Shown here: positions 7,765 to 16,419 of the stretch, piece after piece | Position numbering within the stretch: position 1 is the first letter of the stretch | Layout of the letters: the number at the start of each line of letters is the position of its first letter | NCBI GenBank assembly: GCA_964492485.1 | Contig: CAZBKM010000005.1 | Location: forward strand, 1 to 64,000 | Source of the DNA: UBA5336 sp964492485 | GTDB lineage: Bacteria > Pseudomonadota > Alphaproteobacteria > Caulobacterales > Hyphomonadaceae | Length of the DNA: 64,000 bases | Direction of reading: 5' to 3' | Program-made: the position numbers and the translations under genes | The notes under the pieces: generated by a model | Database searches by the model: none | Told to the model about the DNA's origin: nothing | What the model saw: only the letters and a program-made list of their open reading frames with translations

Positions 7765-8797
7765 GGTCGCTATCGTCCTGTTCAATCTCGGGGGCCCTGA
7801 CCGCCAGGAGACGGTCCAGCCTTTTCTTCAGTATCTGTTTCGCGATCCCGCAATCCTGCGGGTTCCGACGCCAGTCCGTTGGGGTCTAGCACGCCTGATT
7901 TCGCGGCTGCGCGCGCCCTCCGTGAAGAAGAACTATGCGCTGATGAACGCACCGGGCGGTGGCTCTCCACTGCTTCCGGAGACGGAAGCCCAGGCGGACG
8001 CACTGACCAGGGCACTTGCCGCGCGTGACCCGGATACGGTTTTCCAGTGCTTCATTGCCATGCGATACTGGCACCCCTTCACGGAAGAGGCGGCCCGTGA
8101 GGTCATGGAATGGGCGCCGGATGACGTCGTCCTGCTGCCGCTCTATCCACAATTCTCCTCCACCACGACCGGGTCGTCCCTTTCGGCCTGGAACAGGGCC
8201 TTCAATGGCGAGGCCCGGACAGTCTGCTGCTACCCTTTCGACGAGCGGCTGATCGAGGCGCATGCGGAGCGGATCATCGAGGCCTGGCGGTCCGAAGGCG
8301 AGCCGGAAGGCGTACGCGTCCTGATGTCGGCACATGGGCTGCCGGAGTCGGTGGTCCGGGACGGCGATCCGTACCAGTGGCAGGTCGAGCAGATGGCGGA
8401 GAAGCTCAAGGAACGCCTGCCTGCCGACTGGGAAACCCAGGTCTGTTATCAGTCACGCGTCGGACCGCTGAAATGGATCGGCCCTGCGACCGAGGATGAA
8501 GTGACGCGGGCTGCGAGGGATGGACGGCACGTGTTGATCGCGCCGATCGCCTTTGTGTCGGAACACATCGAGACGCTGGTGGAACTGGGCATTGAGTACA
8601 AGGAGCTGTTCGAGGACCATGGCGGCCACGGCTACACGACCGTACCCGCCCTGGGCACCCATCCGGCGTTCGTCGACCTGTTGGCGGATCTCGTCCAGAG
8701 CGCTCGCCAGGGTGACCGGACCTTGCGGTCCTGCGCGGGCGGGCGACTCTGTCCGGACGGGTTTACTGACTGCCCCTTCGCGCGGGAGACCATGTGA
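7754..8797 (+). CDS. hemH: Ferrochelatase, possibly with an Fe-S cluster
   Basis: Inserts Fe2+ into protoporphyrin IX. The 347-residue protein begins VAIVLFNLGGPD and has the catalytic His194 in SAHGLPESVV, with the conserved VGPLKWIGP and EHIETLVELG blocks. The C-terminus has Cys327, Cys333 and Cys340, and a CysCys pair sits at 158-159. This layout resembles the four cysteines that bind a [2Fe-2S] cluster in Caulobacter ferrochelatase. Cluster binding here is inference. Overlaps hemE by 11 bases; its stop overlaps the hemJ start. Confidence 0.96.
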   Translation: MPRKVAIVLFNLGGPDRQETVQPFLQYLFRDPAILRVPTPVRWGLARLISRLRAPSVKKNYALMNAPGGGSPLLPETEAQADALTRALAARDPDTVFQCFIAMRYWHPFTEEAAREVMEWAPDDVVLLPLYPQFSSTTTGSSLSAWNRAFNGEARTVCCYPFDERLIEAHAERIIEAWRSEGEPEGVRVLMSAHGLPESVVRDGDPYQWQVEQMAEKLKERLPADWETQVCYQSRVGPLKWIGPATEDEVTRAARDGRHVLIAPIAFVSEHIETLVELGIEYKELFEDHGGHGYTTVPALGTHPAFVDLLADLVQSARQGDRTLRSCAGGRLCPDGFTDCPFARETM

Positions 8798-9225
8798 TGA
8801 CATACCTTTCCCTTCAGGCGGTGCACCTGATCTTCGTCGTGGCATGGATGGCGGGCCTCCTCGTGTTCCCTCGCTACAAGGTGCATCAATTGCAGGCGTC
8901 ACCTGGCGAGCCGCTATTCGAGACCATGAAAACGGCATCGGGGCAGCTTCGGCGGATCATTCTGACGCCGAGCCTGATCCTTGTCTGGGCGCTCGGACTG
9001 ACCATGCTCTGGCTCAACCCGGGGCTCCTGCAAGCGGGCTGGTTCCATGGGAAACTTCTGCTGGTCGTCGCACTGTCCGGCCTTCATGGCTATTTCATCG
9101 CACTGGGACGCAAGGTGGATGCGGGCGGTGAGGGTGTTTCGGCGGGGCGGCTTCGGATGCTGAACGAGGTCCCCTTCGTCCTCATGATCCTTGTCATACT
9201 CCTGGCCGTCGTGAAGCCATTCTAG
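8797..9225 (+). CDS. hemJ: Protoporphyrinogen IX oxidase HemJ
   Basis: Inner-membrane enzyme that oxidises protoporphyrinogen IX, the step before HemH. It has 142 residues and four membrane segments: LSLQAVHLIFVVAWMAGLL, IILTPSLILVWALGLTML, LLLVVALSGLHGYFIAL and VPFVLMILVILLAVV. Conserved His11 and an Arg/Lys-rich cytoplasmic loop fit the family. ATG at 8797 overlaps the hemH stop by one base (TGATG); GTG at 8794 is possible. With HemE and HemH it gives three steps of heme synthesis in one operon; the coproporphyrinogen oxidase step is not in this window. Confidence 0.93.
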   Translation: MTYLSLQAVHLIFVVAWMAGLLVFPRYKVHQLQASPGEPLFETMKTASGQLRRIILTPSLILVWALGLTMLWLNPGLLQAGWFHGKLLLVVALSGLHGYFIALGRKVDAGGEGVSAGRLRMLNEVPFVLMILVILLAVVKPF

Positions 9226-9256
9226 GGCTGGCCGGGCACAGTCGTGAAAACTTTGC

Positions 9257-9289
9257 TTGACGCCGCAGGCGCGTGCGTCGATGTATAGT
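9257..9289 (+). promoter_or_regulatory. rho: Possible sigma-70-type promoter for rho
   Basis: TTGACG (9257-9262) is followed by a TATAGT (9284-9289) or ATGTAT (9281-9286) hexamer, spacing 21 or 18 bp, so the match is imperfect. It lies in the 143-base gap between hemJ and rho and would leave a leader of about 75 bases before the rho start. Confidence 0.35.
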
Positions 9290-9368
9290 CTATCGTCGCA
9301 ACGTCACGTGTCCCCATTACGTGACCTTCCGTCAGGTGCGGCGCCATTCCCTCTCTCCTGCAGAGCCC

Positions 9369-10658
9369 ATGACAGATCTAGATCTCGACACCGTCACCCG
9401 CGTGACGCTCCACGAACTCAAGGCGAAGAGTCCAACGGAACTGCTCGCCTATGCCGAAGCGCTCGAAGTGGAGAATGCCTCCGCGCTGCGCACGCAGGAC
9501 ATGCTGTTTGCGATCCTGAAGGAACTCGCCGAACGCGATGTGGAAATCATCGGCGAAGGCGTCCTTGAAGTCCTGCCGGATGGCTTCGGTTTCCTCCGAT
9601 CACCGGAGTCGAACTATCTGCCGGGTCCGGACGATATCTATGTCAGTCCGAATGTGCTGAAATCCTCGGGTCTGCGCACGGGTGATACCGTCGAAGGACC
9701 GATCAAGGAGCCACGCGAGAACGAGCGCTATTTTGCGCTGACGGATGTGGCGTCCATCAATTTCGAGACCCCGGAAAAAGCGCGTCAGAAGGTGCATTTC
9801 GACAATCTGACCCCGCTTTATCCCGAAGAGCGGCTGCACATGGAAGGCCGCGATCCCACGCGGAAGGACCGGTCCGGACGCGTGATCGATATTGTCAGCC
9901 CCATCGGTAAGGGGCAGCGGGCATTGATCGTCGCGCCGCCTCGCACCGGCAAGACGGTGCTGTTGCAGAACATCGCGTCCTCGATCGAGGAGAACCACCC
10001 GGAATGCTATCTGATCGTGCTTTTGATCGATGAGCGCCCGGAAGAGGTCACGGACATGAAACGGACCGTGAAGGGCGAGGTCATTTCTTCAACCTTTGAC
10101 GAGCCGGCGACCCGGCACGTTCAGGTGGCCGAGATGGTGATCGAAAAGGCAAAGCGACTGGCAGAACATGGCCGGGATGTGGTCATCCTCCTGGATTCCA
10201 TCACGCGTCTCGGGCGTGCCTACAATACGGTGGTCCCCTCCTCGGGCAAGGTGCTGACTGGCGGCGTCGATGCGAACGCCTTGCAGCGCCCCAAGCGATT
10301 CTTCGGTGCGGCGCGGAACCTCGAAGAGGGCGGATCGCTCACCATCATCTCGACCGCGCTGATCGACACCGGGTCGCGGATGGATGAGGTGATCTTCGAA
10401 GAGTTCAAGGGAACCGGCAATTGCGAGATCGTGCTCGACCGCAAGGTCGCCGACAAGCGGACCTTCCCGGCCATCGACATCATGAAGTCTGGCACACGGA
10501 AAGAAGAATTGATCACGCCGAAGGAGCAACTCCAGAAGATGTACGTGCTCCGGCGGATCCTGAACCCGATGGGCACGGCCGATGCCATCGACTTCCTCCT
10601 CGACAAGCTCCGCCAGACAAAAACCAATGATGAGTTCTACGAGGCAATGAAGAACTAG
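9369..10658 (+). CDS. rho: Transcription termination factor Rho
   Basis: Hexameric RNA-dependent ATPase that terminates transcription. The 429 residues have an N-terminal helical part (LHELKAKSPTELLAYAEALE) and the cold-shock-like RNA-binding domain (GVLEVLPDGFGFLRSP, DDIYVS). The ATPase follows, with Walker A PPRTGKT, Walker B VVILLDSITR and the Q-loop region SSGKVLTGGVD. Start ATG at 9369 gives the standard MTDLDLD-type N-terminus. The frame remains open 32 codons upstream, but that stretch covers the promoter region and is not rho-like. Confidence 0.97.
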   Translation: MTDLDLDTVTRVTLHELKAKSPTELLAYAEALEVENASALRTQDMLFAILKELAERDVEIIGEGVLEVLPDGFGFLRSPESNYLPGPDDIYVSPNVLKSSGLRTGDTVEGPIKEPRENERYFALTDVASINFETPEKARQKVHFDNLTPLYPEERLHMEGRDPTRKDRSGRVIDIVSPIGKGQRALIVAPPRTGKTVLLQNIASSIEENHPECYLIVLLIDERPEEVTDMKRTVKGEVISSTFDEPATRHVQVAEMVIEKAKRLAEHGRDVVILLDSITRLGRAYNTVVPSSGKVLTGGVDANALQRPKRFFGAARNLEEGGSLTIISTALIDTGSRMDEVIFEEFKGTGNCEIVLDRKVADKRTFPAIDIMKSGTRKEELITPKEQLQKMYVLRRILNPMGTADAIDFLLDKLRQTKTNDEFYEAMKN

Positions 10659-10668
10659 GGAGCAGCCC

Positions 10669-12051
10669 ATGGGCGAGGGCGGGATCCGGGACACGATCTG
10701 CGCGCTGGCATCCGGACCGCTTCCATCGGCCATCGCCATCGTCCGCGTCAGTGGACCGGACGTGGCTGCGCTTCTGGCTGCCCATGTCGATCCGGTTCCG
10801 CGAGAGCCGCGCCAGGCCACCTTGTGTTCCGTCGTGGACGGGCGCGGAACCGTTCTGGATCAAGCCGTCGCGATCTGGTTCCGCGGGCCCCGAAGCTATA
10901 CCGGTGAAGACATCCTGGAACTGCACCTGCATGGCGGGCGGGCCGTCGTGGACGGAGTCCTTGATGTGCTGTGTGGCCATGGGACCGTGCGCCTGGCCGA
11001 TCCCGGAGAGTTCACACGCCGGGCTTTCGAAGCGGGGAAGCTCGATCTGGCAGAGGCGGAAGGCGTCGCAGACCTGATCGATGCCGAAACGGTGGGGCAG
11101 CGCGAACAGGCTCTGCGGCAACTGGCGGGCGACATGTCGGCCCGGGTCTCGGACTGGCGTGACCGTCTGGTGTCGTGCCTCGCATGGGTCGAGGTGATGG
11201 TCGATTTCCCGGATGAGGACGACGCGCCCACCGAAACGACTCATCTGGTCCTTCCGAAACTTGACGGCCTTATCAGTGACCTCGACGCGGCGCTCGCCGA
11301 TGACGGTGTGGGTGAGCGCGTCCGGGACGGGTTCAGGATTGCGCTCATCGGCGCGCCGAATGCCGGCAAGTCGAGTCTGCTTAACCGGCTCGCCAGGCGC
11401 GATGCGGCCATTGTCACCGAGATCCCCGGTACGACCCGCGATATCGTCGAGGTGCGGCTGTCCCTGGGTGCGCAGTTGGCCATCGTCGCCGACACGGCGG
11501 GCTTGCGCGAGACGACCGACAGGGTCGAGCGTGAAGGGGTCAGTCGGGCGCGGCATTGGGCCGAGCAGGCCGACATACGGGTGCTTGTCGTCGATTCGAC
11601 GCGCATTCGGCCAGATGGGGCGGCCGAAGACGAGGTCGGCCTTGATCTTCTGAGACCTGGAGATCTGATCCTCTTCAACAAGCAAGACCTGGCGCGGGAA
11701 CCCCTAGACGCCTGCTATCCTTACCAGAGTGTTTCACGTGAAACATTGGCCGTCTCGGCCCGGACCGGCGAGGGCCTGGACGCGCTCGAAGCGTGGCTGG
11801 CGCAGACCCTGCGCGTGAGGGTGGCCGGTCGGCCGCCATCGGTCGTGACCCGGCGCCGTCACCGCGAGGCGCTATCCCAAGCGCGCGATGCGCTGGCCAT
11901 GGCGCGGCGGGGTCTGGTGGATGGTGTGGGGGCGGAACTGGTGGCGGAAGACCTCCGCATGGCCGCGCGCCGTTTGGGCAGTCTGCTCGGCCATGTGGAT
12001 GTCGAGGACGTTCTGGGGGCGGTCTTTTCGCAATTCTGTATCGGGAAGTGA
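10669..12051 (+). CDS. mnmE: tRNA modification GTPase MnmE
   Basis: With MnmG it makes the 5-carboxymethylaminomethyl modification of U34 in certain tRNAs. The 460-residue protein has an N-terminal formyl-THF-binding domain and the GTPase G1 GAPNAGKSS (about 228-236). The switch region GTTRD, DTAGLRET and the FNKQDL specificity motif follow. The C-terminus is CIGK, a form of the essential C[IVL]GK tail. A perfect parS site is embedded at 11730-11745, read as part of VSRET. Immediately followed by mnmG and rsmG. Confidence 0.96.
   Translation: MGEGGIRDTICALASGPLPSAIAIVRVSGPDVAALLAAHVDPVPREPRQATLCSVVDGRGTVLDQAVAIWFRGPRSYTGEDILELHLHGGRAVVDGVLDVLCGHGTVRLADPGEFTRRAFEAGKLDLAEAEGVADLIDAETVGQREQALRQLAGDMSARVSDWRDRLVSCLAWVEVMVDFPDEDDAPTETTHLVLPKLDGLISDLDAALADDGVGERVRDGFRIALIGAPNAGKSSLLNRLARRDAAIVTEIPGTTRDIVEVRLSLGAQLAIVADTAGLRETTDRVEREGVSRARHWAEQADIRVLVVDSTRIRPDGAAEDEVGLDLLRPGDLILFNKQDLAREPLDACYPYQSVSRETLAVSARTGEGLDALEAWLAQTLRVRVAGRPPSVVTRRRHREALSQARDALAMARRGLVDGVGAELVAEDLRMAARRLGSLLGHVDVEDVLGAVFSQFCIGK
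11730..11745. other. parS site 1, in mnmE
   Basis: TGTTTCACGTGAAACA, a perfect 16-bp palindrome identical to the bacterial parS consensus. It lies inside the mnmE coding sequence (codons for about residues 354-359). ParB, encoded 3.7 kb downstream, is expected to bind and spread from here. Confidence 0.95.
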
Positions 12052-12111
12052 TTTTTTGCGGCGACCGTCCTATATGGGCGTGTTTCGAACCGCTTCTCGA
12101 GGGAGCGCGAC

Positions 12112-13986
12112 ATGCGGACGGACACCTCTTTCGATGTCATCGTGGTCGGCGGTGGCCATGCGGGCTGTGAGGCCGCGGCGGCGGCCGCGCGGGTGGGCGC
12201 CCGGGTTGCCCTTGTCACCCACCGTCGCGATACGATCGGGCAGATGTCCTGCAATCCCGCCATTGGTGGCCTTGGAAAGGGTCACCTGGTGCGGGAGATC
12301 GACGCCCTGGATGGACTCATGGGTCGGGTCGCAGACCGGTCGGGCATACAGTTCCGAATGCTCAACCGCTCGAAAGGCCCTGCGGTGTGGGGACCCCGCG
12401 CGCAGATCGACCGAGCCCTTTATCGGCACGAGATGCAGGCCGAGATCGCCGGTCAGTCCGGTCTGACCGTCATCGAGGACGCCGTCGAGGATCTGGTTCT
12501 GGATGGCGACGGACAGGTCTCGGGGGTTCTGGGTGCCAGTGGCGGTAGGGTTTCCGCGGGCGCTGTCGTGATCACGACGGGCACCTTTCTGAAGGGGGTC
12601 ATCCATGTCGGCACGCGACGAATCCCGGCCGGCCGCGTGGGAGAGGCGCCTTCGGTCGGGCTGTCCGACCGGCTCTATGCGTTGGGCCTGCCAATGGGAC
12701 GCCTCAAGACCGGGACGCCCGCGCGTCTCGACGGGCGGACGATCGACTGGGACCGGTGCGAGCGCCAGCCGGCCGATGCGGACCCGATACCGTTCTCCAC
12801 ATCCACGGCCCGAATCGAGGTGCCGCAGATCGCTTGCGGGATCACCCACACCACGGAGGCGACCCATCGGGTCATCGCGGAGAACTTGGACAAGTCGGCC
12901 GTGTATTCCGGCGCGATCGCGGGGCGTGGTCCAAGATACTGTCCGTCCATAGAGGACAAGGTGCACCGCTTCCCCGACCGGACCGGGCACCAGATCTTCC
13001 TGGAGCCGGAGGGCCTGGAGGATGACACGGTCTATCCGAATGGCATCTCGTCCTCATTGCCGGAGGCGGTCCAGGATGCGTTCCTGAAGACGATTCCCGG
13101 GCTGGAGTGGGCCCGCGTCCTGCAGCACGGGTATGCGATCGAGTATGACTATGTCGACCCGCGCGCTCTGTCGCCGACGCTGGAACTCAAGGTTCTGCCC
13201 CGAGTGTTCCTTGCCGGACAGATCAATGGAACGACCGGTTATGAGGAGGCTGCTGCCCAGGGTCTGATGGCCGGATTGAACGCGGCTCGTCGGACTGGGG
13301 GTCAGACCGGTGTGACCCTCGATCGGGCAGAGGCTTATATCGGGGTGCTCATCGACGATCTGGTCACCCGGGGCGTGACGGAGCCCTATCGCATGTTTAC
13401 CTCTCGCGCGGAGTACCGCCTGGCGCTTCGCGCCGACAATGCCGACCAGAGACTGACCCCGACAGGTGAGGCGTGGGGGCTGATTGGTGCGCGACGCGCC
13501 TCGGCGTTTCACGTGAAACGATCGGCGTTGCAGGCCGCACGCCAGGTTCTGGAGGCGCGGATCATGTCACCGAGTGAGGCGGCAAGGCATGGCTGGAACG
13601 TCAATCAGGACGGTCGAAAGCGGAGCGCCTTCGACTACCTGGCCTATCCGGCGGTCGGGTTCGCGGATCTCGTGGCGGTCTGGCCGGACCTCGGCGAGAT
13701 TGCCGGGCCGATCCGGGCGCAGATGGAAATCGAGGCACAGTATGCAGGGTATATTGCTCGGCAGGCCGACGATGTCGCCGCCATGCGCCGGGACGAGGCT
13801 TTGATCCTGCCCGACGATCTGGACTATGACGCGATTGGTGGTCTGTCGAACGAGGTTCGGGAGAAGCTCGTCCGGATTCGCCCAAGAACGCTGGGGCAGG
13901 CGTCAAGGATCGAGGGCGTTACCCCCGGCGCCTTGACGGCCCTTCTCGGACATGTCCGTCAGCGCGCTCGCAGGGCTGCATCGTGA
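12112..13986 (+). CDS. mnmG: tRNA uridine-5-carboxymethylaminomethyl modification enzyme MnmG
   Basis: FAD-dependent partner of MnmE (also called GidA). The 624-residue protein has the FAD-binding fold at the N-terminus (VVGGGHAGCEAAAAAARVG, about residues 9-27) and the family signatures QMSCNPAIGGLGKGHLVREIDALDG (split over residues 43-67) and GRYCPS-like RGPRYCPSIEDK. It also has the INGTTGYEEAAAQGLMAG block and a helical C-terminal domain. The ribosome-binding site is GAGGGAG. A parS variant lies at 13505-13520. Its stop overlaps the rsmG GTG start by 4 bases. Confidence 0.97.
   Translation: MRTDTSFDVIVVGGGHAGCEAAAAAARVGARVALVTHRRDTIGQMSCNPAIGGLGKGHLVREIDALDGLMGRVADRSGIQFRMLNRSKGPAVWGPRAQIDRALYRHEMQAEIAGQSGLTVIEDAVEDLVLDGDGQVSGVLGASGGRVSAGAVVITTGTFLKGVIHVGTRRIPAGRVGEAPSVGLSDRLYALGLPMGRLKTGTPARLDGRTIDWDRCERQPADADPIPFSTSTARIEVPQIACGITHTTEATHRVIAENLDKSAVYSGAIAGRGPRYCPSIEDKVHRFPDRTGHQIFLEPEGLEDDTVYPNGISSSLPEAVQDAFLKTIPGLEWARVLQHGYAIEYDYVDPRALSPTLELKVLPRVFLAGQINGTTGYEEAAAQGLMAGLNAARRTGGQTGVTLDRAEAYIGVLIDDLVTRGVTEPYRMFTSRAEYRLALRADNADQRLTPTGEAWGLIGARRASAFHVKRSALQAARQVLEARIMSPSEAARHGWNVNQDGRKRSAFDYLAYPAVGFADLVAVWPDLGEIAGPIRAQMEIEAQYAGYIARQADDVAAMRRDEALILPDDLDYDAIGGLSNEVREKLVRIRPRTLGQASRIEGVTPGALTALLGHVRQRARRAAS
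13505..13520. other. parS site 2, in mnmG
   Basis: CGTTTCACGTGAAACG, a perfect palindrome with the 14-bp parS core GTTTCACGTGAAAC and altered outer bases. It encodes part of FHVKRS in MnmG. Confidence 0.9.
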
Positions 13987-14627
13987 GTAGGTCCAACGCG
14001 GCACTACCCCGGTCCGGTCGCGACGATGTCCTGAAGCGGTGCAATGTTTCACGTGAAACACTGGACCGGATCGAACAGGTCCTCGAGGTCCTCGCCCAGT
14101 GGCGCCCGCGAATGAACCTCATGGGTCCGCGCGAATGGCCGGACATCTGGACGCGGCACGTGGAGGACAGCCTCCAGCTCCTTCCGCATCTGGGATCCCG
14201 TGACGTGCGACTTCTGGATATGGGTTCGGGGGCGGGCTTCCCGGGTCTCATTCTCGCTGCGGCGCTCAAGGGGCGGGGGGAGGTCACGCTGGTGGAGTCG
14301 GTCGGGAAGAAGGCCGCGTTCCTCGCGGCGGCCGCGCAGGCCGCCAGCCTTCCGGCTCGCGTCGAGGCGCGGCGGGTAGAAGCGCTCGCGCCCTTTCCGG
14401 TGACCCACGTCACCGCCAGAGCCCTGGCGCCGCTGCCCAAGCTGCTGGATCTTGCGGCGCCGTGGCTGGCGACGGGCGCGACGGGTCTCTTTCTCAAGGG
14501 GAAAACATGGGCGGAAGAATTGACCTTGGCGCAGGAACGGTGGACGTTCGCGTGCGACACGATACCGAGTCGCACCGATGAGTCGGGCGCCATCTTGAAA
14601 CTGACGGAGGTTCGCCGTGCCACGTGA
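13983..14627 (+). CDS. rsmG: 16S rRNA (guanine-N7) methyltransferase RsmG
   Basis: Methylates G527 of 16S rRNA using S-adenosylmethionine (also called GidB). The 214-residue protein has NVSRETLDRIEQ near the N-terminus, the SAM-binding motif LLDMGSGAGFPGL, and LVESVGKKAAFL. It ends with VTARALAPLPKLLDLAAPWL, typical of the family. Starts with GTG inside the mnmG stop (GTGA) and overlaps parA by 11 bases. The codons for VSRET form a perfect parS site. Confidence 0.95.
   Translation: MSRSNAALPRSGRDDVLKRCNVSRETLDRIEQVLEVLAQWRPRMNLMGPREWPDIWTRHVEDSLQLLPHLGSRDVRLLDMGSGAGFPGLILAAALKGRGEVTLVESVGKKAAFLAAAAQAASLPARVEARRVEALAPFPVTHVTARALAPLPKLLDLAAPWLATGATGLFLKGKTWAEELTLAQERWTFACDTIPSRTDESGAILKLTEVRRAT
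14045..14060. other. parS site 3, in rsmG
   Basis: TGTTTCACGTGAAACA, identical to site 1, encoding VSRET in RsmG. It lies 572 bases upstream of the parA start. Confidence 0.95.
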
Positions 14628-15432
14628 CGCAACCCGAATTCTCGCGGTCGCCAACCAGAAGGGCGGTGTCGGAAAGACGACGACATCGATCAATCTGGGC
14701 ACGGCGCTGGCGGCCGTCGGCCGCCGGGTCCTGATCGTGGATTTCGACGCACAGGGTAACGCGTCGACCGGCCTTGGGATCGAACATGGTCGGCGAACGC
14801 TCACCAGTTACGACCTGGTCATCGACAATGTGCCCCTCGAGGAAGCCGTACTGACGACACTCGTGCCGCGCCTGGACATTGTTCCGGGAGACGAGAATCT
14901 GGCCGGCGTCGAGACGGAGCTCGCCACGGACAACCGGCGATCCTATCGGCTTCGTGATGGCATCCGAAGCTATCTCGACCGGGTCGGCGCGCGCGGCGAG
15001 GCGCCCTATGATTACATCTTCATCGACTGCCCGCCCTCGCTGTCTTCGCTTACGGTCAATGCCATGACGGCCGCGGATGCCGTACTGGTCCCACTGCAGT
15101 GCGAGTTTCTGGCGCTTGAGGGCCTGAGTCAGCTCCTGCGGACAATCGAGGTGGTGCGAAGCGGCCTCAATCCCGATCTGGAAATCCAGGGCGTCGTGCT
15201 GACGATGTACGACCGTCGCAACAATCTTTGCGACCAGGTCGCACACGAGGTGCGCACCTTTTTCGGAAACAAGGTCTACAATACGGTCATACCTCGGAAC
15301 GTCCGCCTTTCGGAGGCCCCATCCTTCGGCAAGCCAGCCCTTCTTTACGATTATCGCTGTCCCGGAAGCGAGGCGTATATCCGCCTGGCATCGGAAGTGC
15401 TGCAGCGCGAACGTGAAACGCAGGCAGCCTAG
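14617..15432 (+). CDS. parA: Chromosome partitioning ATPase ParA
   Basis: Walker-type ATPase that moves the ParB-parS complex of the replicated origin. The 271-residue protein has the deviant Walker A KGGVGKTTT (residues 15-23) with the signature Lys, LIVDFDAQGN (Walker A') and FIDCPPSLSSLTVNA (Walker B). It also contains the family block NTVIPRNVRLSEAPSFGKP. It is the chromosomal ParA/Soj type, without an N-terminal DNA-binding domain. Overlaps rsmG by 11 bases and is 3 bases from parB. Confidence 0.97.
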   Translation: MPRDATRILAVANQKGGVGKTTTSINLGTALAAVGRRVLIVDFDAQGNASTGLGIEHGRRTLTSYDLVIDNVPLEEAVLTTLVPRLDIVPGDENLAGVETELATDNRRSYRLRDGIRSYLDRVGARGEAPYDYIFIDCPPSLSSLTVNAMTAADAVLVPLQCEFLALEGLSQLLRTIEVVRSGLNPDLEIQGVVLTMYDRRNNLCDQVAHEVRTFFGNKVYNTVIPRNVRLSEAPSFGKPALLYDYRCPGSEAYIRLASEVLQRERETQAA

Positions 15433-15435
15433 GCC

Positions 15436-16362
15436 ATGAGCGATCCTCAGCGCCAGAAGACCAGCCGGCTCGGTCGGGGGCTTTCCTCACTGATCGGGGA
15501 GGTCGAGGCAAGTGCGCCGCGCGCCGGCGAGACCTCGGCAGACGAGACGCCGCGCGCTGCGCCGATGGAGATTGCGGTCGCGGACATAAGGGCGAATCCG
15601 ACACAGCCGCGTCGGCACTTCGACGAGGTGGCGCTGGACGAGCTGGCGGAGTCGATCCGGGCGAAAGGGGTCCTGCAGGCAATCCTCGTGCGGCCAGATC
15701 CAAAGGCGGAGGGCAAGTTTCAGATCGTCGCCGGCGAGCGCCGCTGGCGCGCGGCGAAGCGGGCCGGACTGGCGGCGATCCCGGCCGTGGTGCGGGAGCT
15801 CGACGAGCTCGCCCTCCTGGAAGTGGGTATCATCGAGAACGTCCAGCGCACCGACCTCAATCCGATGGAAGAGGCCGAGGCCTATGACGCGTTGATGAAA
15901 CGGTTCGGGCGGACGCAGGAAAGTCTCGCCGAGAGCGTCGGCAAGAGCCGCGCCCACATTGCCAACACGCTGCGCCTGCTCAATCTGCCGGATGGCGTGC
16001 GCGATCATCTCCGGACCGGGCGGTTGAGTGCGGGTCATGCGCGGGCGGTGCTGACGGCGCCCGATCCGGCCGGTCTTGCGCAACAGGCGGTCGACCGCAA
16101 CCTTTCGGTGCGTGAGGTCGAAGCGCTGGCCAAACGGGCACGCGAGGCGGGGAACGCTAGCAGCGGCGCGCCGAAACCAGCCGGCGGCAAGGACAAGGAT
16201 GTGGATACGCAGGCCCTGGAAGCAGACCTGACCCGGTCGCTCGGCCTTGACGTGGACATTCGCCATACACCGAAAGGGGGAGAGCTTCGGATCAGGTACC
16301 GCGATCTGGAGCAGCTGGACGATGTGTGCCGGAAGCTCACCGGCCGTCGAGGCGAGCTGTAA
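15436..16362 (+). CDS. parB: Chromosome partitioning protein ParB
   Basis: DNA-binding CTPase clamp that loads at parS and spreads. The 308-residue protein has an N-terminal KTSRLGRGLSSLIGE, the motif ParA partners use. The ParB/Srx domain contains NPTQPRRHFDEVAL, the C-motif GERRWRAAKRAGL (about 100-112) and IIENVQRTDLNPMEEAEAY. A helix-turn-helix (SLAESVGKSRAHIANTLRLL) and a C-terminal dimerisation domain follow. Transcribed with parA. The three parS sites are its expected targets. Confidence 0.97.
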   Translation: MSDPQRQKTSRLGRGLSSLIGEVEASAPRAGETSADETPRAAPMEIAVADIRANPTQPRRHFDEVALDELAESIRAKGVLQAILVRPDPKAEGKFQIVAGERRWRAAKRAGLAAIPAVVRELDELALLEVGIIENVQRTDLNPMEEAEAYDALMKRFGRTQESLAESVGKSRAHIANTLRLLNLPDGVRDHLRTGRLSAGHARAVLTAPDPAGLAQQAVDRNLSVREVEALAKRAREAGNASSGAPKPAGGKDKDVDTQALEADLTRSLGLDVDIRHTPKGGELRIRYRDLEQLDDVCRKLTGRRGEL

Positions 16363-16419
16363 CGGCGAAACACCGACCCGATACTCCGGTCGCGATGCCC
16401 CAGTCGCCCGGACACGGCC

